From positions 62,001 to 126,000 of the forward strand of contig NZ_FZPH01000011.1 in assembly GCF_900188485.1 (NCBI RefSeq): 64,000 nt of DNA, in the 5' to 3' direction. This document shows positions 8,409 to 16,330 of the stretch, one piece after another. The notes below the pieces were generated by a model, which saw nothing but the letters and a program-made list of their open reading frames with translations, had not been told where the DNA came from and searched no databases. The DNA comes from Asanoa hainanensis. Its GTDB lineage: Bacteria > Actinomycetota > Actinomycetes > Mycobacteriales > Micromonosporaceae. The translations under genes and the position numbers were made by a program. Within the stretch, counting starts at the first letter, position 1, and each line of letters starts with the position of its first letter.

Positions 8409-8783
8409 TTGGTTGCCCTGGTGGTGGTCGACGTCGCCAACGTGATCGGCTCCCGGCCGGACGGCTGGTGGCGCGACCGGGCCGCGGCGGCCACGCGGTT
8501 GCGGGACGAGCTCGCGGCCTCGGTCGCCGCCGGCCACCCGATCGGTGACCTGTCGCCGGTCGAGCTGGTGCTGGTGGTCGAGGGCAAGGCGGGCGGGGTC
8601 GGCTCGGTGCCGGGCGTCGAGGTGATCTCCGCGCCGGGGTCGGGCGACGACGCCATTGTGGACGTGGTGCGCTCGCGCGGGCCGGACCGGCCGGTCGTCG
8701 TCGTCACGGCCGACCGCGAGCTACGTGGCCGGGTGGCCGCGCTGGGCGCTGTCGCGCACGGGCCCCGCTGGCTACGCCGTTAG
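8409..8783 (+). CDS. NYN/PIN-like domain protein (predicted nuclease)
   Basis: This 124-residue protein matches a NYN-type nuclease core: an N-terminal strand VALVVVDVANVIGSR with an acidic residue and Asn, GSGDDAIVDVV with an Asp pair mid-protein, and VVVVTADRELRGRVAALGA near the end, where such nucleases place their last acidic residue. Actinobacterial relatives are often labelled NTP pyrophosphohydrolase, which these motifs do not support. The start is probably the TTG at 8409 (2 bp after the upstream stop) or the GTGs at 8421/8424. Its 3' end overlaps the converging CehA-like gene by 12 bp. Confidence 0.55.
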   Translation: MVALVVVDVANVIGSRPDGWWRDRAAAATRLRDELAASVAAGHPIGDLSPVELVLVVEGKAGGVGSVPGVEVISAPGSGDDAIVDVVRSRGPDRPVVVVTADRELRGRVAALGAVAHGPRWLRR

Positions 8784-10181
8784 CCGTTCTTGTCTGACCC
8801 GGCCGCCGAGGAAGATCGGGTTGGTCAGCGCGACCATCGTGTCCGCGCGCCGCACCTCGGCGCGCACGTAACGGGAGGCGCGGGGTGTCGTCGTCCAGGA
8901 CACGACGCCCGTCGCGGGCACCGGAGCGACCAGTCGCCGCCCCTGGTCGGTGACGATGTTGACGACGGCGTCGGGCGCTCCGCGCGCGGCGAGCGTGACG
9001 GTGATCGCGGTGTCGTCCGCGACGTCGAGCCGGTCGCCGATTCCTGCCGCGCGCCCGTGAGCGGCGCTGGCCGTGAAATCGAGGTCGATCGCCGACGACT
9101 CCGCGATCCACAGGCGGCCCGCGCGCACGCCGGCCAGGATCGAGTCGCGGTCCAGGCCGTCGGCGAGCACGACGTTCTGCGGCAGGCCCACGACCTGGTC
9201 CTTGCCGTGTGCGTCGCTGTTGCCTACCGCGGGCAGCCAGCGTTCGCCGGCGACCAGCAGGTTGTCCCAGTTGCCGAGCGTCGCCTCGTCGTCGGGGGTC
9301 CACGGGCCGTTCCAGACCTCGATGGCGTCGAGGCCCTCGTACCCGAACTTCCAGCCGCAGCCCTTGCACGACGCCAGCGGGTGGTTGGCCACCGCGAGGG
9401 CGCCGGCGTCGTGGGCCGCGCGCAGGGCGTCGCCGATCGCGCCGTCGGTCGCGCGGTAGCGCCAGTCGATCCAGGTGCCCGCCGGCAGGCCGAGCACCCC
9501 GAGGTGACCGTTGCGGGTCGTGACCTCCGTACCGTTGATGACCAGCAGGTCCGGGCCCGCGTGGGTGCCCCAGATCGCGTGCGCGCTGGGGGTGTTGTGC
9601 TCTGTCGAGACGATGTAGTCGAGTCCGGCGGCTCGCGCGTCGGCGGCCAGCTCGGCGGGCTGGCGCCGGCCGTCGGAGTGGACGGTGTGCAGGTGCATGT
9701 CGCCGCGGTACCACGCTCGGCCGCGACCGCTCGCCTCGTGTGGTGCCGGGGTCGGCGCGAAGGCCGGGCCGGAAGGGCCGAGCTCCAGGGTCACGGTGAG
9801 CGTCCACCGCAGACCGTCTGGGACCACGCCGTACGGGCCGAGGAGCACGTGCCACCGTCCGGCGTGGATCGGGCCGGGCAGGTAGCCGGGTGTGGCGTCC
9901 GAGGCGCTGATCGTGAAGCCGTCCCGGGCCCCGCCGGACCAGCCCCGGAAGCCGGCGCCCGCGTGGCCGCGCTCGTCGAACACGCCGAGGTCCAACGCGT
10001 TGCCGTCGTGGCCGGGCGGTGGGGTCGGGCGGTCGTAGCGGTAGGTCACGGTGATCCGGTTGACGCCGGCGGGGACCTCCACGGGGAGGTAGACCCAGTC
10101 GGGCGCGCCGTACGGAATCGTGCCGGTGACCGTCCGCGTCAGACCGTCGTCCGGACCGAAACGCACCGGCTCCAGCTCCAC
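8772..10181 (-). CDS. CehA/McbA family PHP-type metallohydrolase
   Basis: This 469-residue protein has an N-terminal beta region (about 1-150, including YLPVEVPAGVNRITVTYRYD) and a PHP metallo-hydrolase domain (about 155-400). Metal-binding motifs are MHLHTVHSDGRRQPAELA, YIVSTEHNTPSAHAIWG, NHPLASCKGCGW and AVGNSDAHG. CehA/McbA is the family of carbaryl hydrolases, but most members have unknown phosphoester or carbamate substrates. The start is the GTG at 10181, preceded by AAGGAGGAAG. No signal peptide is seen. A C-terminal beta domain may contact substrate. Confidence 0.85.
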   Translation of the reverse strand: MELEPVRFGPDDGLTRTVTGTIPYGAPDWVYLPVEVPAGVNRITVTYRYDRPTPPPGHDGNALDLGVFDERGHAGAGFRGWSGGARDGFTISASDATPGYLPGPIHAGRWHVLLGPYGVVPDGLRWTLTVTLELGPSGPAFAPTPAPHEASGRGRAWYRGDMHLHTVHSDGRRQPAELAADARAAGLDYIVSTEHNTPSAHAIWGTHAGPDLLVINGTEVTTRNGHLGVLGLPAGTWIDWRYRATDGAIGDALRAAHDAGALAVANHPLASCKGCGWKFGYEGLDAIEVWNGPWTPDDEATLGNWDNLLVAGERWLPAVGNSDAHGKDQVVGLPQNVVLADGLDRDSILAGVRAGRLWIAESSAIDLDFTASAAHGRAAGIGDRLDVADDTAITVTLAARGAPDAVVNIVTDQGRRLVAPVPATGVVSWTTTPRASRYVRAEVRRADTMVALTNPIFLGGRVRQERLTA

Positions 10182-10252
10182 GCGACTTCCTCCTTCGGGC
10201 GCCGGGCGGGCGCCGGCGGCCTAGTCAAGATCACGTGGTGGTTGCCAGTTTG

Positions 10253-11677
10253 TCAAGACAAAGCTGGCTGGCGGGTCGACGTCGCCACGCACAGGGCCGC
10301 CGCGACCAGCAGCACCACGGCGTTGACGATCAGTGCGGTGTGCAGCGCGGAGACCATGCTCGCGCCGCCGGCCATGCGGCTGCTGAGCACGACGCCGAGG
10401 ACGGCGGGGCCGAGCGCGCCGCCGTACTGCCGGACCGCGGTGTTCGCGGCGGCAGCCATGCCGGCGAGGTGGTGCGGCACCGCGTGGATGGCGGCCACCG
10501 CGACCGCGCTGAGCATGAACGCGTCCGCGACGCCGAGGACCGTCAGGCGCCATGCCGCGTCGGCGAACGAGGTGTTCGTGCCGAGGCCGGTCAGCAGCAG
10601 CATCGCGACGGCCCCCAGCCCGAGCCCGATCGCCAACAGGGTGATCGGCTGCCGGTGGGCCAGCAGGCGGCCGACGAAGGGATTGGCAACGGCGGTGACG
10701 CCGTTGACGAAGAGGAGCCGGACGCCGATCTCCAAGGGCGACAGGTGCTGGCCGGCGCCGAAGAACAGGCTGAGCAGGAAGAGCCCGCCGACGATCGCGA
10801 ACAGGGCCGCCAACGCCGAGAAGCTCGCGGCGCGGAACGCCGGCAGGCGGAACAGCGACAACTGCAGGATCGGCGACGCCGATCGGGCCTCGACGCGCAG
10901 GAACACGGCCAGCGCGGCCACGCCGACGACCAACCCCGCGATCGTGGAGGGTGCGCCCCAGCCGGCCTGGCCGCCTTCGATCACGCCGAAGATGCTCGCC
11001 GCGATCGCGACGGTCGCGGTGATCTGGCCGGGCCAGTCGAGGCGGCGGCCCTGCGGTGACTTCGACTCGGGCAGGCGCAGCGCGGCGAGCAGGCCGGCCA
11101 CCACCGCCAGCGCGATGATCGGCAGGAAGATCCAGCCCCAGCCGGCGTACCGGAGGATGGTCCCGGAGATCAGCGGACCGGCCGCCAGGCCGAGGACGAG
11201 CCCGGTCGCCCACAGGGCGATGTACCGTGCCCGCGCCCGCAGGTCGGGGACCGCGTGGGCGATCAGGGCGAGCGTGGTCGGCAGCAGCAGCCCGGCGCCG
11301 GCGCCGGTGACCGCCTGGCCGACCCACAGCAGGTGCAACCCGCCGGCCACCGTGCCCGCGACCATGGCGATCGCGGCGCCGAGCACGGTGATCGCCATGC
11401 CGGCCAGGAAGACCCGGCGGCGCCCATGCAGATCACCGAAGACGCCGGCGGACAGGATCGTCGCCGCCATCGGGATGATGTAGCTGTCGGTGACCCACTG
11501 CAGGTCCGCGGTCGAGCTTCCGGTCGAGGTGCCGATCGTGGTCAGGGACACGCTGACCGCGGTGATCGGCACGTACGTCACGAAGACGCCGAGCACCGCG
11601 AGTGCGATGGTGAGCCGGACGCCCCGGTCGCCGTCGGTCCCGGCCGGCCCGGCCGTCGTCCGCGTCAGTGTCGCCAC
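10253..11677 (-). CDS. MFS drug exporter, DHA2 (EmrB/QacA) family
   Basis: This 474-residue integral membrane protein has about 14 hydrophobic segments, as in the DHA2 family. Motif A appears as GVFGDLHGRRRVFLAGM after segment 2, and motif C-like AVTGAGAGLLLPTTLALIAH follows. Such proteins export drugs or metabolites by proton antiport. The GTG at 11677 follows AGGGAT. It is divergent from a MarR gene, with a dyad between them, so MarR repression relieved by a ligand is the likely control. Confidence 0.9.
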   Translation of the reverse strand: MATLTRTTAGPAGTDGDRGVRLTIALAVLGVFVTYVPITAVSVSLTTIGTSTGSSTADLQWVTDSYIIPMAATILSAGVFGDLHGRRRVFLAGMAITVLGAAIAMVAGTVAGGLHLLWVGQAVTGAGAGLLLPTTLALIAHAVPDLRARARYIALWATGLVLGLAAGPLISGTILRYAGWGWIFLPIIALAVVAGLLAALRLPESKSPQGRRLDWPGQITATVAIAASIFGVIEGGQAGWGAPSTIAGLVVGVAALAVFLRVEARSASPILQLSLFRLPAFRAASFSALAALFAIVGGLFLLSLFFGAGQHLSPLEIGVRLLFVNGVTAVANPFVGRLLAHRQPITLLAIGLGLGAVAMLLLTGLGTNTSFADAAWRLTVLGVADAFMLSAVAVAAIHAVPHHLAGMAAAANTAVRQYGGALGPAVLGVVLSSRMAGGASMVSALHTALIVNAVVLLVAAALCVATSTRQPALS

Positions 11678-11703
11678 CAGAGATCCCTTCGCGTTAACTA
11701 TCT

Positions 11704-11739
11704 CAACGTGAAGATATCACCGCACTAAGATTCTTCACG
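11704..11739. promoter_or_regulatory. Candidate MarR operator between exporter and marR-like gene
   Basis: CGTGAAGA (11707-11714) and TCTTCACG (11732-11739) form a perfect 8-bp inverted repeat with 17 bp between them. The similarity extends to CAACGTGAAGA versus TCTTCACGCTG. It sits in the 81-bp divergent gap, 27 bp from the exporter GTG and 20 bp from the regulator ATG. It is the only clear dyad there. Confidence 0.55.
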
Positions 11740-11758
11740 CTGTTGTAATGTTGCTCTC

Positions 11759-12310
11759 ATGCCCAGCTCAGAGACCGCCCGCGACCGGGTCGACGGGTTG
11801 CTCGCCGTGATCGCCGAGCGCGACCCCGACCGCGACCTGAACGCCAAGGCGGTCACCTGGCGGCTCCGGCGGGCCAGCCACCGCATCGACACCGAGATCC
11901 GCCGGCAGCTGGCGGCCAAGGGCATGGAGCTTTGGGAGCTGGAGATCCTCTGCGCGCTCCGCAACGGCGGCGGCACGCTGACCATGGGCGCGCTGCTCGA
12001 CGCCGCCCAGATCACCTCGGGCGCGATCACCAACCGGGTGGCCCGCCTCGAACGCGACGGCTACGTGCGGCGGGAGATGGCCGCCGACGACCGCCGCCAG
12101 GTGCTGGTGACCATCACCCCGGCGGGCCTGGAGCGCAACTGGGCGGTCATCGCCGCCAACAACGCCGCCGAGCAGGAGATCTTCGGGGACATCGACCCCG
12201 ACCTCCAGCGGGGACTGGCCCAGGACCTCCGCCGCCTGCTGCTCGCCGTCGAAGGCCCGGACCCAACCAGCAAGACCGGACCCGGCCCGATCCGGGAGAC
12301 GCCTCTCTAG
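11759..12310 (+). CDS. MarR family regulator
   Basis: This 183-residue regulator has a winged helix of MarR type: LWELEILCALRNGGGTLTMG, LLDAAQITSGAITNRVARLE as recognition helix, and DGYVRREMAADDRRQVLVTI as the wing. It probably represses the divergent DHA2 exporter through the dyad at 11704-11739. The last 15 residues are Pro-rich. The stop codon shares CTAG with the stop of the converging AarF gene. Confidence 0.9.
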   Translation: MPSSETARDRVDGLLAVIAERDPDRDLNAKAVTWRLRRASHRIDTEIRRQLAAKGMELWELEILCALRNGGGTLTMGALLDAAQITSGAITNRVARLERDGYVRREMAADDRRQVLVTITPAGLERNWAVIAANNAAEQEIFGDIDPDLQRGLAQDLRRLLLAVEGPDPTSKTGPGPIRETPL

Positions 12311-14280
12311 TCGCGGCGGAAGATGACGACCAGGACGCGCAGGATCAGGACCACGCCGACGATGAGGACGAAGTAGCCCAGCAGCGGGAACAGCTCCACC
12401 GTGCCGCTCAGGCGGGGGCCGTCGCCGGTGCGCAGCAGCAGGACCGCGACCAGAGCCGCGGCCGAGCCGATGACCGTCAGCAACGCTCGGTGCAGCAGGT
12501 CGGTGACCAGGCGGCGGTCCTGGTCGTCGGCGAAGAGGCGCACGTTGACCCGCAGCCGTCCGTGTTCCAGGGCGTCGCCCAGCCGGTCGATTCGCCGGGG
12601 CAGCCGCCGCAGCACCGGCAGGAGCGCCGCGAGCTCGTCCTCCAGTGAGCCGCGCAGACGGTCCGGGCCCAGTGCCTCCGCGAACCGCCGGGTGCCGGCC
12701 GCGCGGGCGTGCGTGATCAGGTCGAAGCCGGGCCGCACCAGGCCGAGGGCGCCTTCGAGAGTGGCGAACGCGCGGAACACCGCGGCGACCGCGGGCGGCA
12801 CACCCAGCCCGTACGCGGCGAGGGTCCGCAACAACGCCGCCACGGCCGCCGCGCCCGCGGTGGTGCCGGGCGCCGCGTACCGGACGATCAACGCGCCGAT
12901 CGCCCGCTGGAGCTCGCGCTCGTCGACCTCGGCGGGCCGGTCCACGACCTGCAGCAGCGCGTCGCTGACCGCGACCGAGTCCCGCCGGCCGAGCGCGGCC
13001 AGCAACTGCCCGATCGCGTCCCGGGTCGCCGCGTCGAGCCGGCCCACGGAGCCCAGGTCCAAGAGCCCGAGGCGGCCGTCGGCGGTCACCAGCACGTTGC
13101 CGGGGTGCAGGTCCACGTGGAAGATCCCGTGTACGAGCACCTGGTCCAGCATCGTGTCGACCAGACCGCCGGCGAGCTCGGCGCGCCGGTCCTCGCCGAG
13201 GCCGTCGAGCACCGCCGTGGCCGCACCCAGCGGTGTTCCGTCCAGCCGCGCCATCACCAGGACCCGCTCGGAGCTGAGTGAGGCGTACGCCGTCGGCACG
13301 AGCACGCCCCGGTCCGGCGAGTCGGCCAGGGCCGCCGCCATCGACTGGAGGTTGTCCCGTTCGATGGTGAAGTCGAGCTCCTCGTGCAGCGCCGCCGCGA
13401 ACCCCGTCGCCAGTGCCCGCAGGCCCAGCGGGCGTCCCCAGGAGGTCCGCTCCTCCAGCGTGCCGGCGAGCCGCAGCAGGATGTCGACGTCCCGCTCGAC
13501 GATCGCGGCGACGCCGGGCCGCCGGACCTTGACCACCACGTCGGTGCCGTCGGCCAACCGTGCCGCGTGCACCTGCGCCACGGAGGCGGCGGCCAGCGGC
13601 TCGTGGTCGAAGGCGGCGAACACCTCCTCGACGGGACGGCCGAAGTCGGCCGCCAGGACCGCGGACACCTCGGCCCAGGCCACCGGGGCCGCCCGGTCCT
13701 GCAACGCGGTCAGCTCGTCGACGATCTCGGCCGGGAGCAGATCGCGCCGGGTCGCGAGCAGTTGGCCGAGCTTGACGAAGGTGATGCCGCCCTCGTCCAG
13801 GGCGGCCCGCAACGAACGGCCGAGCTGACGGCGGGCCGCGGCCGACGACGGTCCGGGAGCGGGGCGGCCGCGCAGGAAACGGCCGAGCCCGTGGCGGAGC
13901 GCGATGCGCACGATGGTCGCGTACCGCCGGGTGCGTCCGACCCGCCGGCGGGTGCCGCGCCAGAGCTCCACCGGGCCGGGCATGGACCCGGTCGGCAGCA
14001 GCACCTCCAGGATGACCAGGGCCGCCATGGCGAGCAGGGCCGAGATGACGACGGCGACCAGTCCGATGAGGACGAGCTCACCGGCGTTCAGGCTGGTGGG
14101 ATCGGGCGGCGCGAGTGCCTGGAGCACCGGGGCGGCGACGAAGACCGCGAGCAGCGCGGCCAACAGCGTGCGCACGGGCCCGACCCGGACGCCGAGCAAC
14201 CGCCGGATGACCGCCGCGAACAGCAGCACGGACACGACCATCGTGGCGAGGAACGCCAACACAGTGACCGCCGTCTCCAC
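12307..14280 (-). CDS. AarF/UbiB (ABC1) family kinase-like protein with membrane anchors
   Basis: This 657-residue protein has three N-terminal membrane segments (for example TVLAFLATMVVSVLLFAAVI and LIGLVAVVISALLAMAALVI), an ABC1 domain (about 140-530) and two C-terminal membrane segments. Family motifs are present: KLGQLLATRRDLLP (KxGQ), ASVAQVHAARLADGTDVVVK (Ala-rich loop and Lys), and FHVDLHPGNVLVTADGRLGLLDLG (catalytic loop and metal Asp). UbiB-family proteins have ATPase activity and help handle lipid or quinone intermediates; the role in actinomycetes is uncertain. Confidence 0.88.
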   Translation of the reverse strand: METAVTVLAFLATMVVSVLLFAAVIRRLLGVRVGPVRTLLAALLAVFVAAPVLQALAPPDPTSLNAGELVLIGLVAVVISALLAMAALVILEVLLPTGSMPGPVELWRGTRRRVGRTRRYATIVRIALRHGLGRFLRGRPAPGPSSAAARRQLGRSLRAALDEGGITFVKLGQLLATRRDLLPAEIVDELTALQDRAAPVAWAEVSAVLAADFGRPVEEVFAAFDHEPLAAASVAQVHAARLADGTDVVVKVRRPGVAAIVERDVDILLRLAGTLEERTSWGRPLGLRALATGFAAALHEELDFTIERDNLQSMAAALADSPDRGVLVPTAYASLSSERVLVMARLDGTPLGAATAVLDGLGEDRRAELAGGLVDTMLDQVLVHGIFHVDLHPGNVLVTADGRLGLLDLGSVGRLDAATRDAIGQLLAALGRRDSVAVSDALLQVVDRPAEVDERELQRAIGALIVRYAAPGTTAGAAAVAALLRTLAAYGLGVPPAVAAVFRAFATLEGALGLVRPGFDLITHARAAGTRRFAEALGPDRLRGSLEDELAALLPVLRRLPRRIDRLGDALEHGRLRVNVRLFADDQDRRLVTDLLHRALLTVIGSAAALVAVLLLRTGDGPRLSGTVELFPLLGYFVLIVGVVLILRVLVVIFRRD

Positions 14281-14294
14281 GACGAACGACGATA

Positions 14295-14328
14295 TCCGGC
14301 CCGGCGGCAGGACGCCCGCCGGGCCGGA
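14295..14328 (-). terminator. Terminator after the propeller-hydrolase gene
   Basis: TCCGGCCCGGCGG (14295-14307) and CCGCCGGGCCGGA (14316-14328) form a perfect 13-bp stem with an 8-nt loop. It lies 6 bp past the stop of the leftward gene at 14335 and before the AarF gene, so it separates the two transcripts. Confidence 0.75.
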
Positions 14329-14334
14329 GAACCG

Positions 14335-16221
14335 TCAGGCGACGCGGTACGAGTACAGGTCGGTGTTCACCAGCGAGAAGCGCAGCTTGATCTGCTGGCC
14401 GGCCAGCGCCCGCAAGGATCGGCCGCCCGGGAAGCGGACCTGGGCGTCGTACTGGTCACCCGTGACCGGAAGCGAGCGGTAGCCCGGAATCACCGCGCCC
14501 GACTCGTCCAGGACCTCGACCGTGAGCGCGCCCTTGGCGTGCACCTCGGCGTTGACGTGCAGCGCCCGGCCGTCGGTGACCAGCGGCTTCGTGGTCAGCG
14601 TGCCCGGGTCGCCGAGGCCGGGCCGTGAGGCGTTGGTCATCGAGACGAAGCCGTCGCGGCGCCAGGTCGCCAGGCCGACCCCGCTCGTGTACGGGGTCGT
14701 CCCCGCCACCTGGCCGCCGTGGCCGGCGTTGAAGGCGCCGTAGTACATCGTGATCGTCCGGTCGTCGACGAGGACGTTCGACGCCGTGTAGAGCGCGCCA
14801 TCGTCCCACGCCCCGGGCTGGCCCGGTTGGATGATCGGGTCGCGCACCGGACGGCTCCAGTCGACCAGGTCGCGCGAGGACGCCACCTGCGGCAGCACCG
14901 GGCCGTCGCCCGCCGACGACTGGGTGCCGTGGGTGAAGTTGGTGATGAGCAGGACCCACGGGATTCCGATGTACGTGCTCTCGTACGGCAGCACCGGCAT
15001 GCCGTAGATCTGGCCCTCCAGGCCGTTCAGCGCCTGCGCCGCACCGTCGTCGGCATAGTCGCCGGCCACGCCCAGCACCGGCGTGCTCCACGTCAGGAAG
15101 TCCGCGCTGGTCGAGACGAACGCCGCGCGGTCGTACACGCCCGGGGTCCGCGACGTGAACATGCGCTTCTTGACGGTGGCGATGTAGCGCCGGCCGTCCC
15201 AGGCCACATTGGACACGTCACCGTCGAGCAGGACCGGCTTCTCCGACGCCTGCGTCCAGGTGTAGCCGTCGGCCGAGAAATAGGCGTAGTAGCCCAGCGT
15301 CTCGTTGACCACGCCGGTGTGGAACTGCAGGAGCGCGTAGCGGCGGTCGGCCGGCGCGTCCGGGTTGTAGGCGACCGTGCCGCCGCCGGCGATGACCAGG
15401 TTGGTCTGCGACGCCGGGATGTCCTTGTAGCCGATGGATCCGCGACCCAACGGCTTCGTCCACCGCACGCCGTCCTTGCTCTCGGCGTAGCAGAGGTAGT
15501 AGCCGGGTGCGACGTCGTTGTTGCAGTCGTACCACATGCGGTAGACCTTGCCGACCTTGAAGACCGAGCCGTAGATGTACGTGTTCGTCTCCCACGGGTA
15601 CGTGGGCCGGATCAGCGGCTCGGGCCGGGTCGTGGCCGGATGCACCACGCGACCGACGTCCCGGCTCGACTCGATGCGGTAGTCGTCGAGGAACAGCTCC
15701 CGATCCGTGCCGAGCCGCGGGTCGTACGCGGCCGGCGCCGGCGTCAGGGTGACCTGGTCCCAGTAGGACCAGCCGGCCTCGGCGCCGGAGATCCGCACGG
15801 TCACCTGGGCGGTGCCGGCGGGTGCGGTGCCGGTGACCGTCACGGTCTGCCAGTCGGTGCTGAACGCCGTGTCCGCCGCGCTGGTGCGCAGCTCGGTGCG
15901 GTTGAAGTCGGTGAAGACCAGCGCGAGTTGGGCGGGCGTGCCGCTGCGGCCCTTGACCCGGGCGGTCAGCGTGTACGCGACACCGGGCGCGGCGACCATC
16001 CGGTCGCTGGTGACCGTGACCGGGTTGCCTGCGGTGACATTGAGTTCCAGCGAGCCCGGCCCCGCGGTCCGGTAGGCGGAGAGGTTGACGACGTTGGCCG
16101 CCGCTTCGGCGCCCTCGACGCTCCAGCCCGTCGGATGGCCGACGCGGTCGCCGACGTCGAAGCCGCCGTTGGCGACGAGGTTGGTGTCGCGGTGATCAAT
16201 GCGTGGAGGCTGACAGTCCAT
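14335..16221 (-). CDS. Five-bladed-propeller glycoside-hydrolase-like protein with N-terminal CBM-like domain
   Basis: The first ~160 residues form a jelly-roll carbohydrate-binding-like domain (LVANGGFDVGDRVGHPTGW to WSYWDQVTLTP). Then LFLDDYRIESSRDVGRVVH opens a GH32/43-like propeller with repeated YRMWYD, YYAYFSADGYTW, WDGRRYI and MYYGAF strands. Such proteins act on polysaccharides outside the cell, yet no signal peptide is seen. The only upstream starts are the ATG at 16221 (MDCQPPRIDHRD) and a GTG at 16230, both inside or next to the operator dyad and without a ribosome site. The gene may be leaderless, wrongly started, or 5' truncated. Confidence 0.7.
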   Translation of the reverse strand: MDCQPPRIDHRDTNLVANGGFDVGDRVGHPTGWSVEGAEAAANVVNLSAYRTAGPGSLELNVTAGNPVTVTSDRMVAAPGVAYTLTARVKGRSGTPAQLALVFTDFNRTELRTSAADTAFSTDWQTVTVTGTAPAGTAQVTVRISGAEAGWSYWDQVTLTPAPAAYDPRLGTDRELFLDDYRIESSRDVGRVVHPATTRPEPLIRPTYPWETNTYIYGSVFKVGKVYRMWYDCNNDVAPGYYLCYAESKDGVRWTKPLGRGSIGYKDIPASQTNLVIAGGGTVAYNPDAPADRRYALLQFHTGVVNETLGYYAYFSADGYTWTQASEKPVLLDGDVSNVAWDGRRYIATVKKRMFTSRTPGVYDRAAFVSTSADFLTWSTPVLGVAGDYADDGAAQALNGLEGQIYGMPVLPYESTYIGIPWVLLITNFTHGTQSSAGDGPVLPQVASSRDLVDWSRPVRDPIIQPGQPGAWDDGALYTASNVLVDDRTITMYYGAFNAGHGGQVAGTTPYTSGVGLATWRRDGFVSMTNASRPGLGDPGTLTTKPLVTDGRALHVNAEVHAKGALTVEVLDESGAVIPGYRSLPVTGDQYDAQVRFPGGRSLRALAGQQIKLRFSLVNTDLYSYRVA

Positions 16222-16278
16222 CTGGAACACCGTTCCATGTCAACGGTCGCATCGATTGACATGGAATGGTGTTCCAGA
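16221..16278. promoter_or_regulatory. Divergent promoter with two IclR-like operators in an inverted repeat
   Basis: Positions 16221-16243 and 16256-16278 are inverted copies (22 of 23 match) around a 12-bp centre. Each copy holds its own dyad, TGGAACACCGTTCCA on the left and TGGAATGGTGTTCCA on the right, like the IclR-family consensus TGGAA-N5-TTCCA. Reading right, TTGACA (16256-16261), 17 bp, then TAGCTT (16279-16284) makes a good promoter with the operator as its spacer. Reading left, TTGACA (16243-16238) is followed after 17 bp by a weak TGGACT. One regulator, not in this window, probably controls both genes. Confidence 0.75.
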
Positions 16279-16330
16279 TAGCTTTCGGGCCGATCGCCGA
16301 ACCCGCCGTACCTGATTGGGAGTGGTTTTC

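Noticed and set aside
8790..11483. 897-codon + strand frame opposite the CehA-like and MFS genes
   Set aside because: Both opposite genes have clear family motifs; this frame is Arg/Ala/Pro-rich noise.
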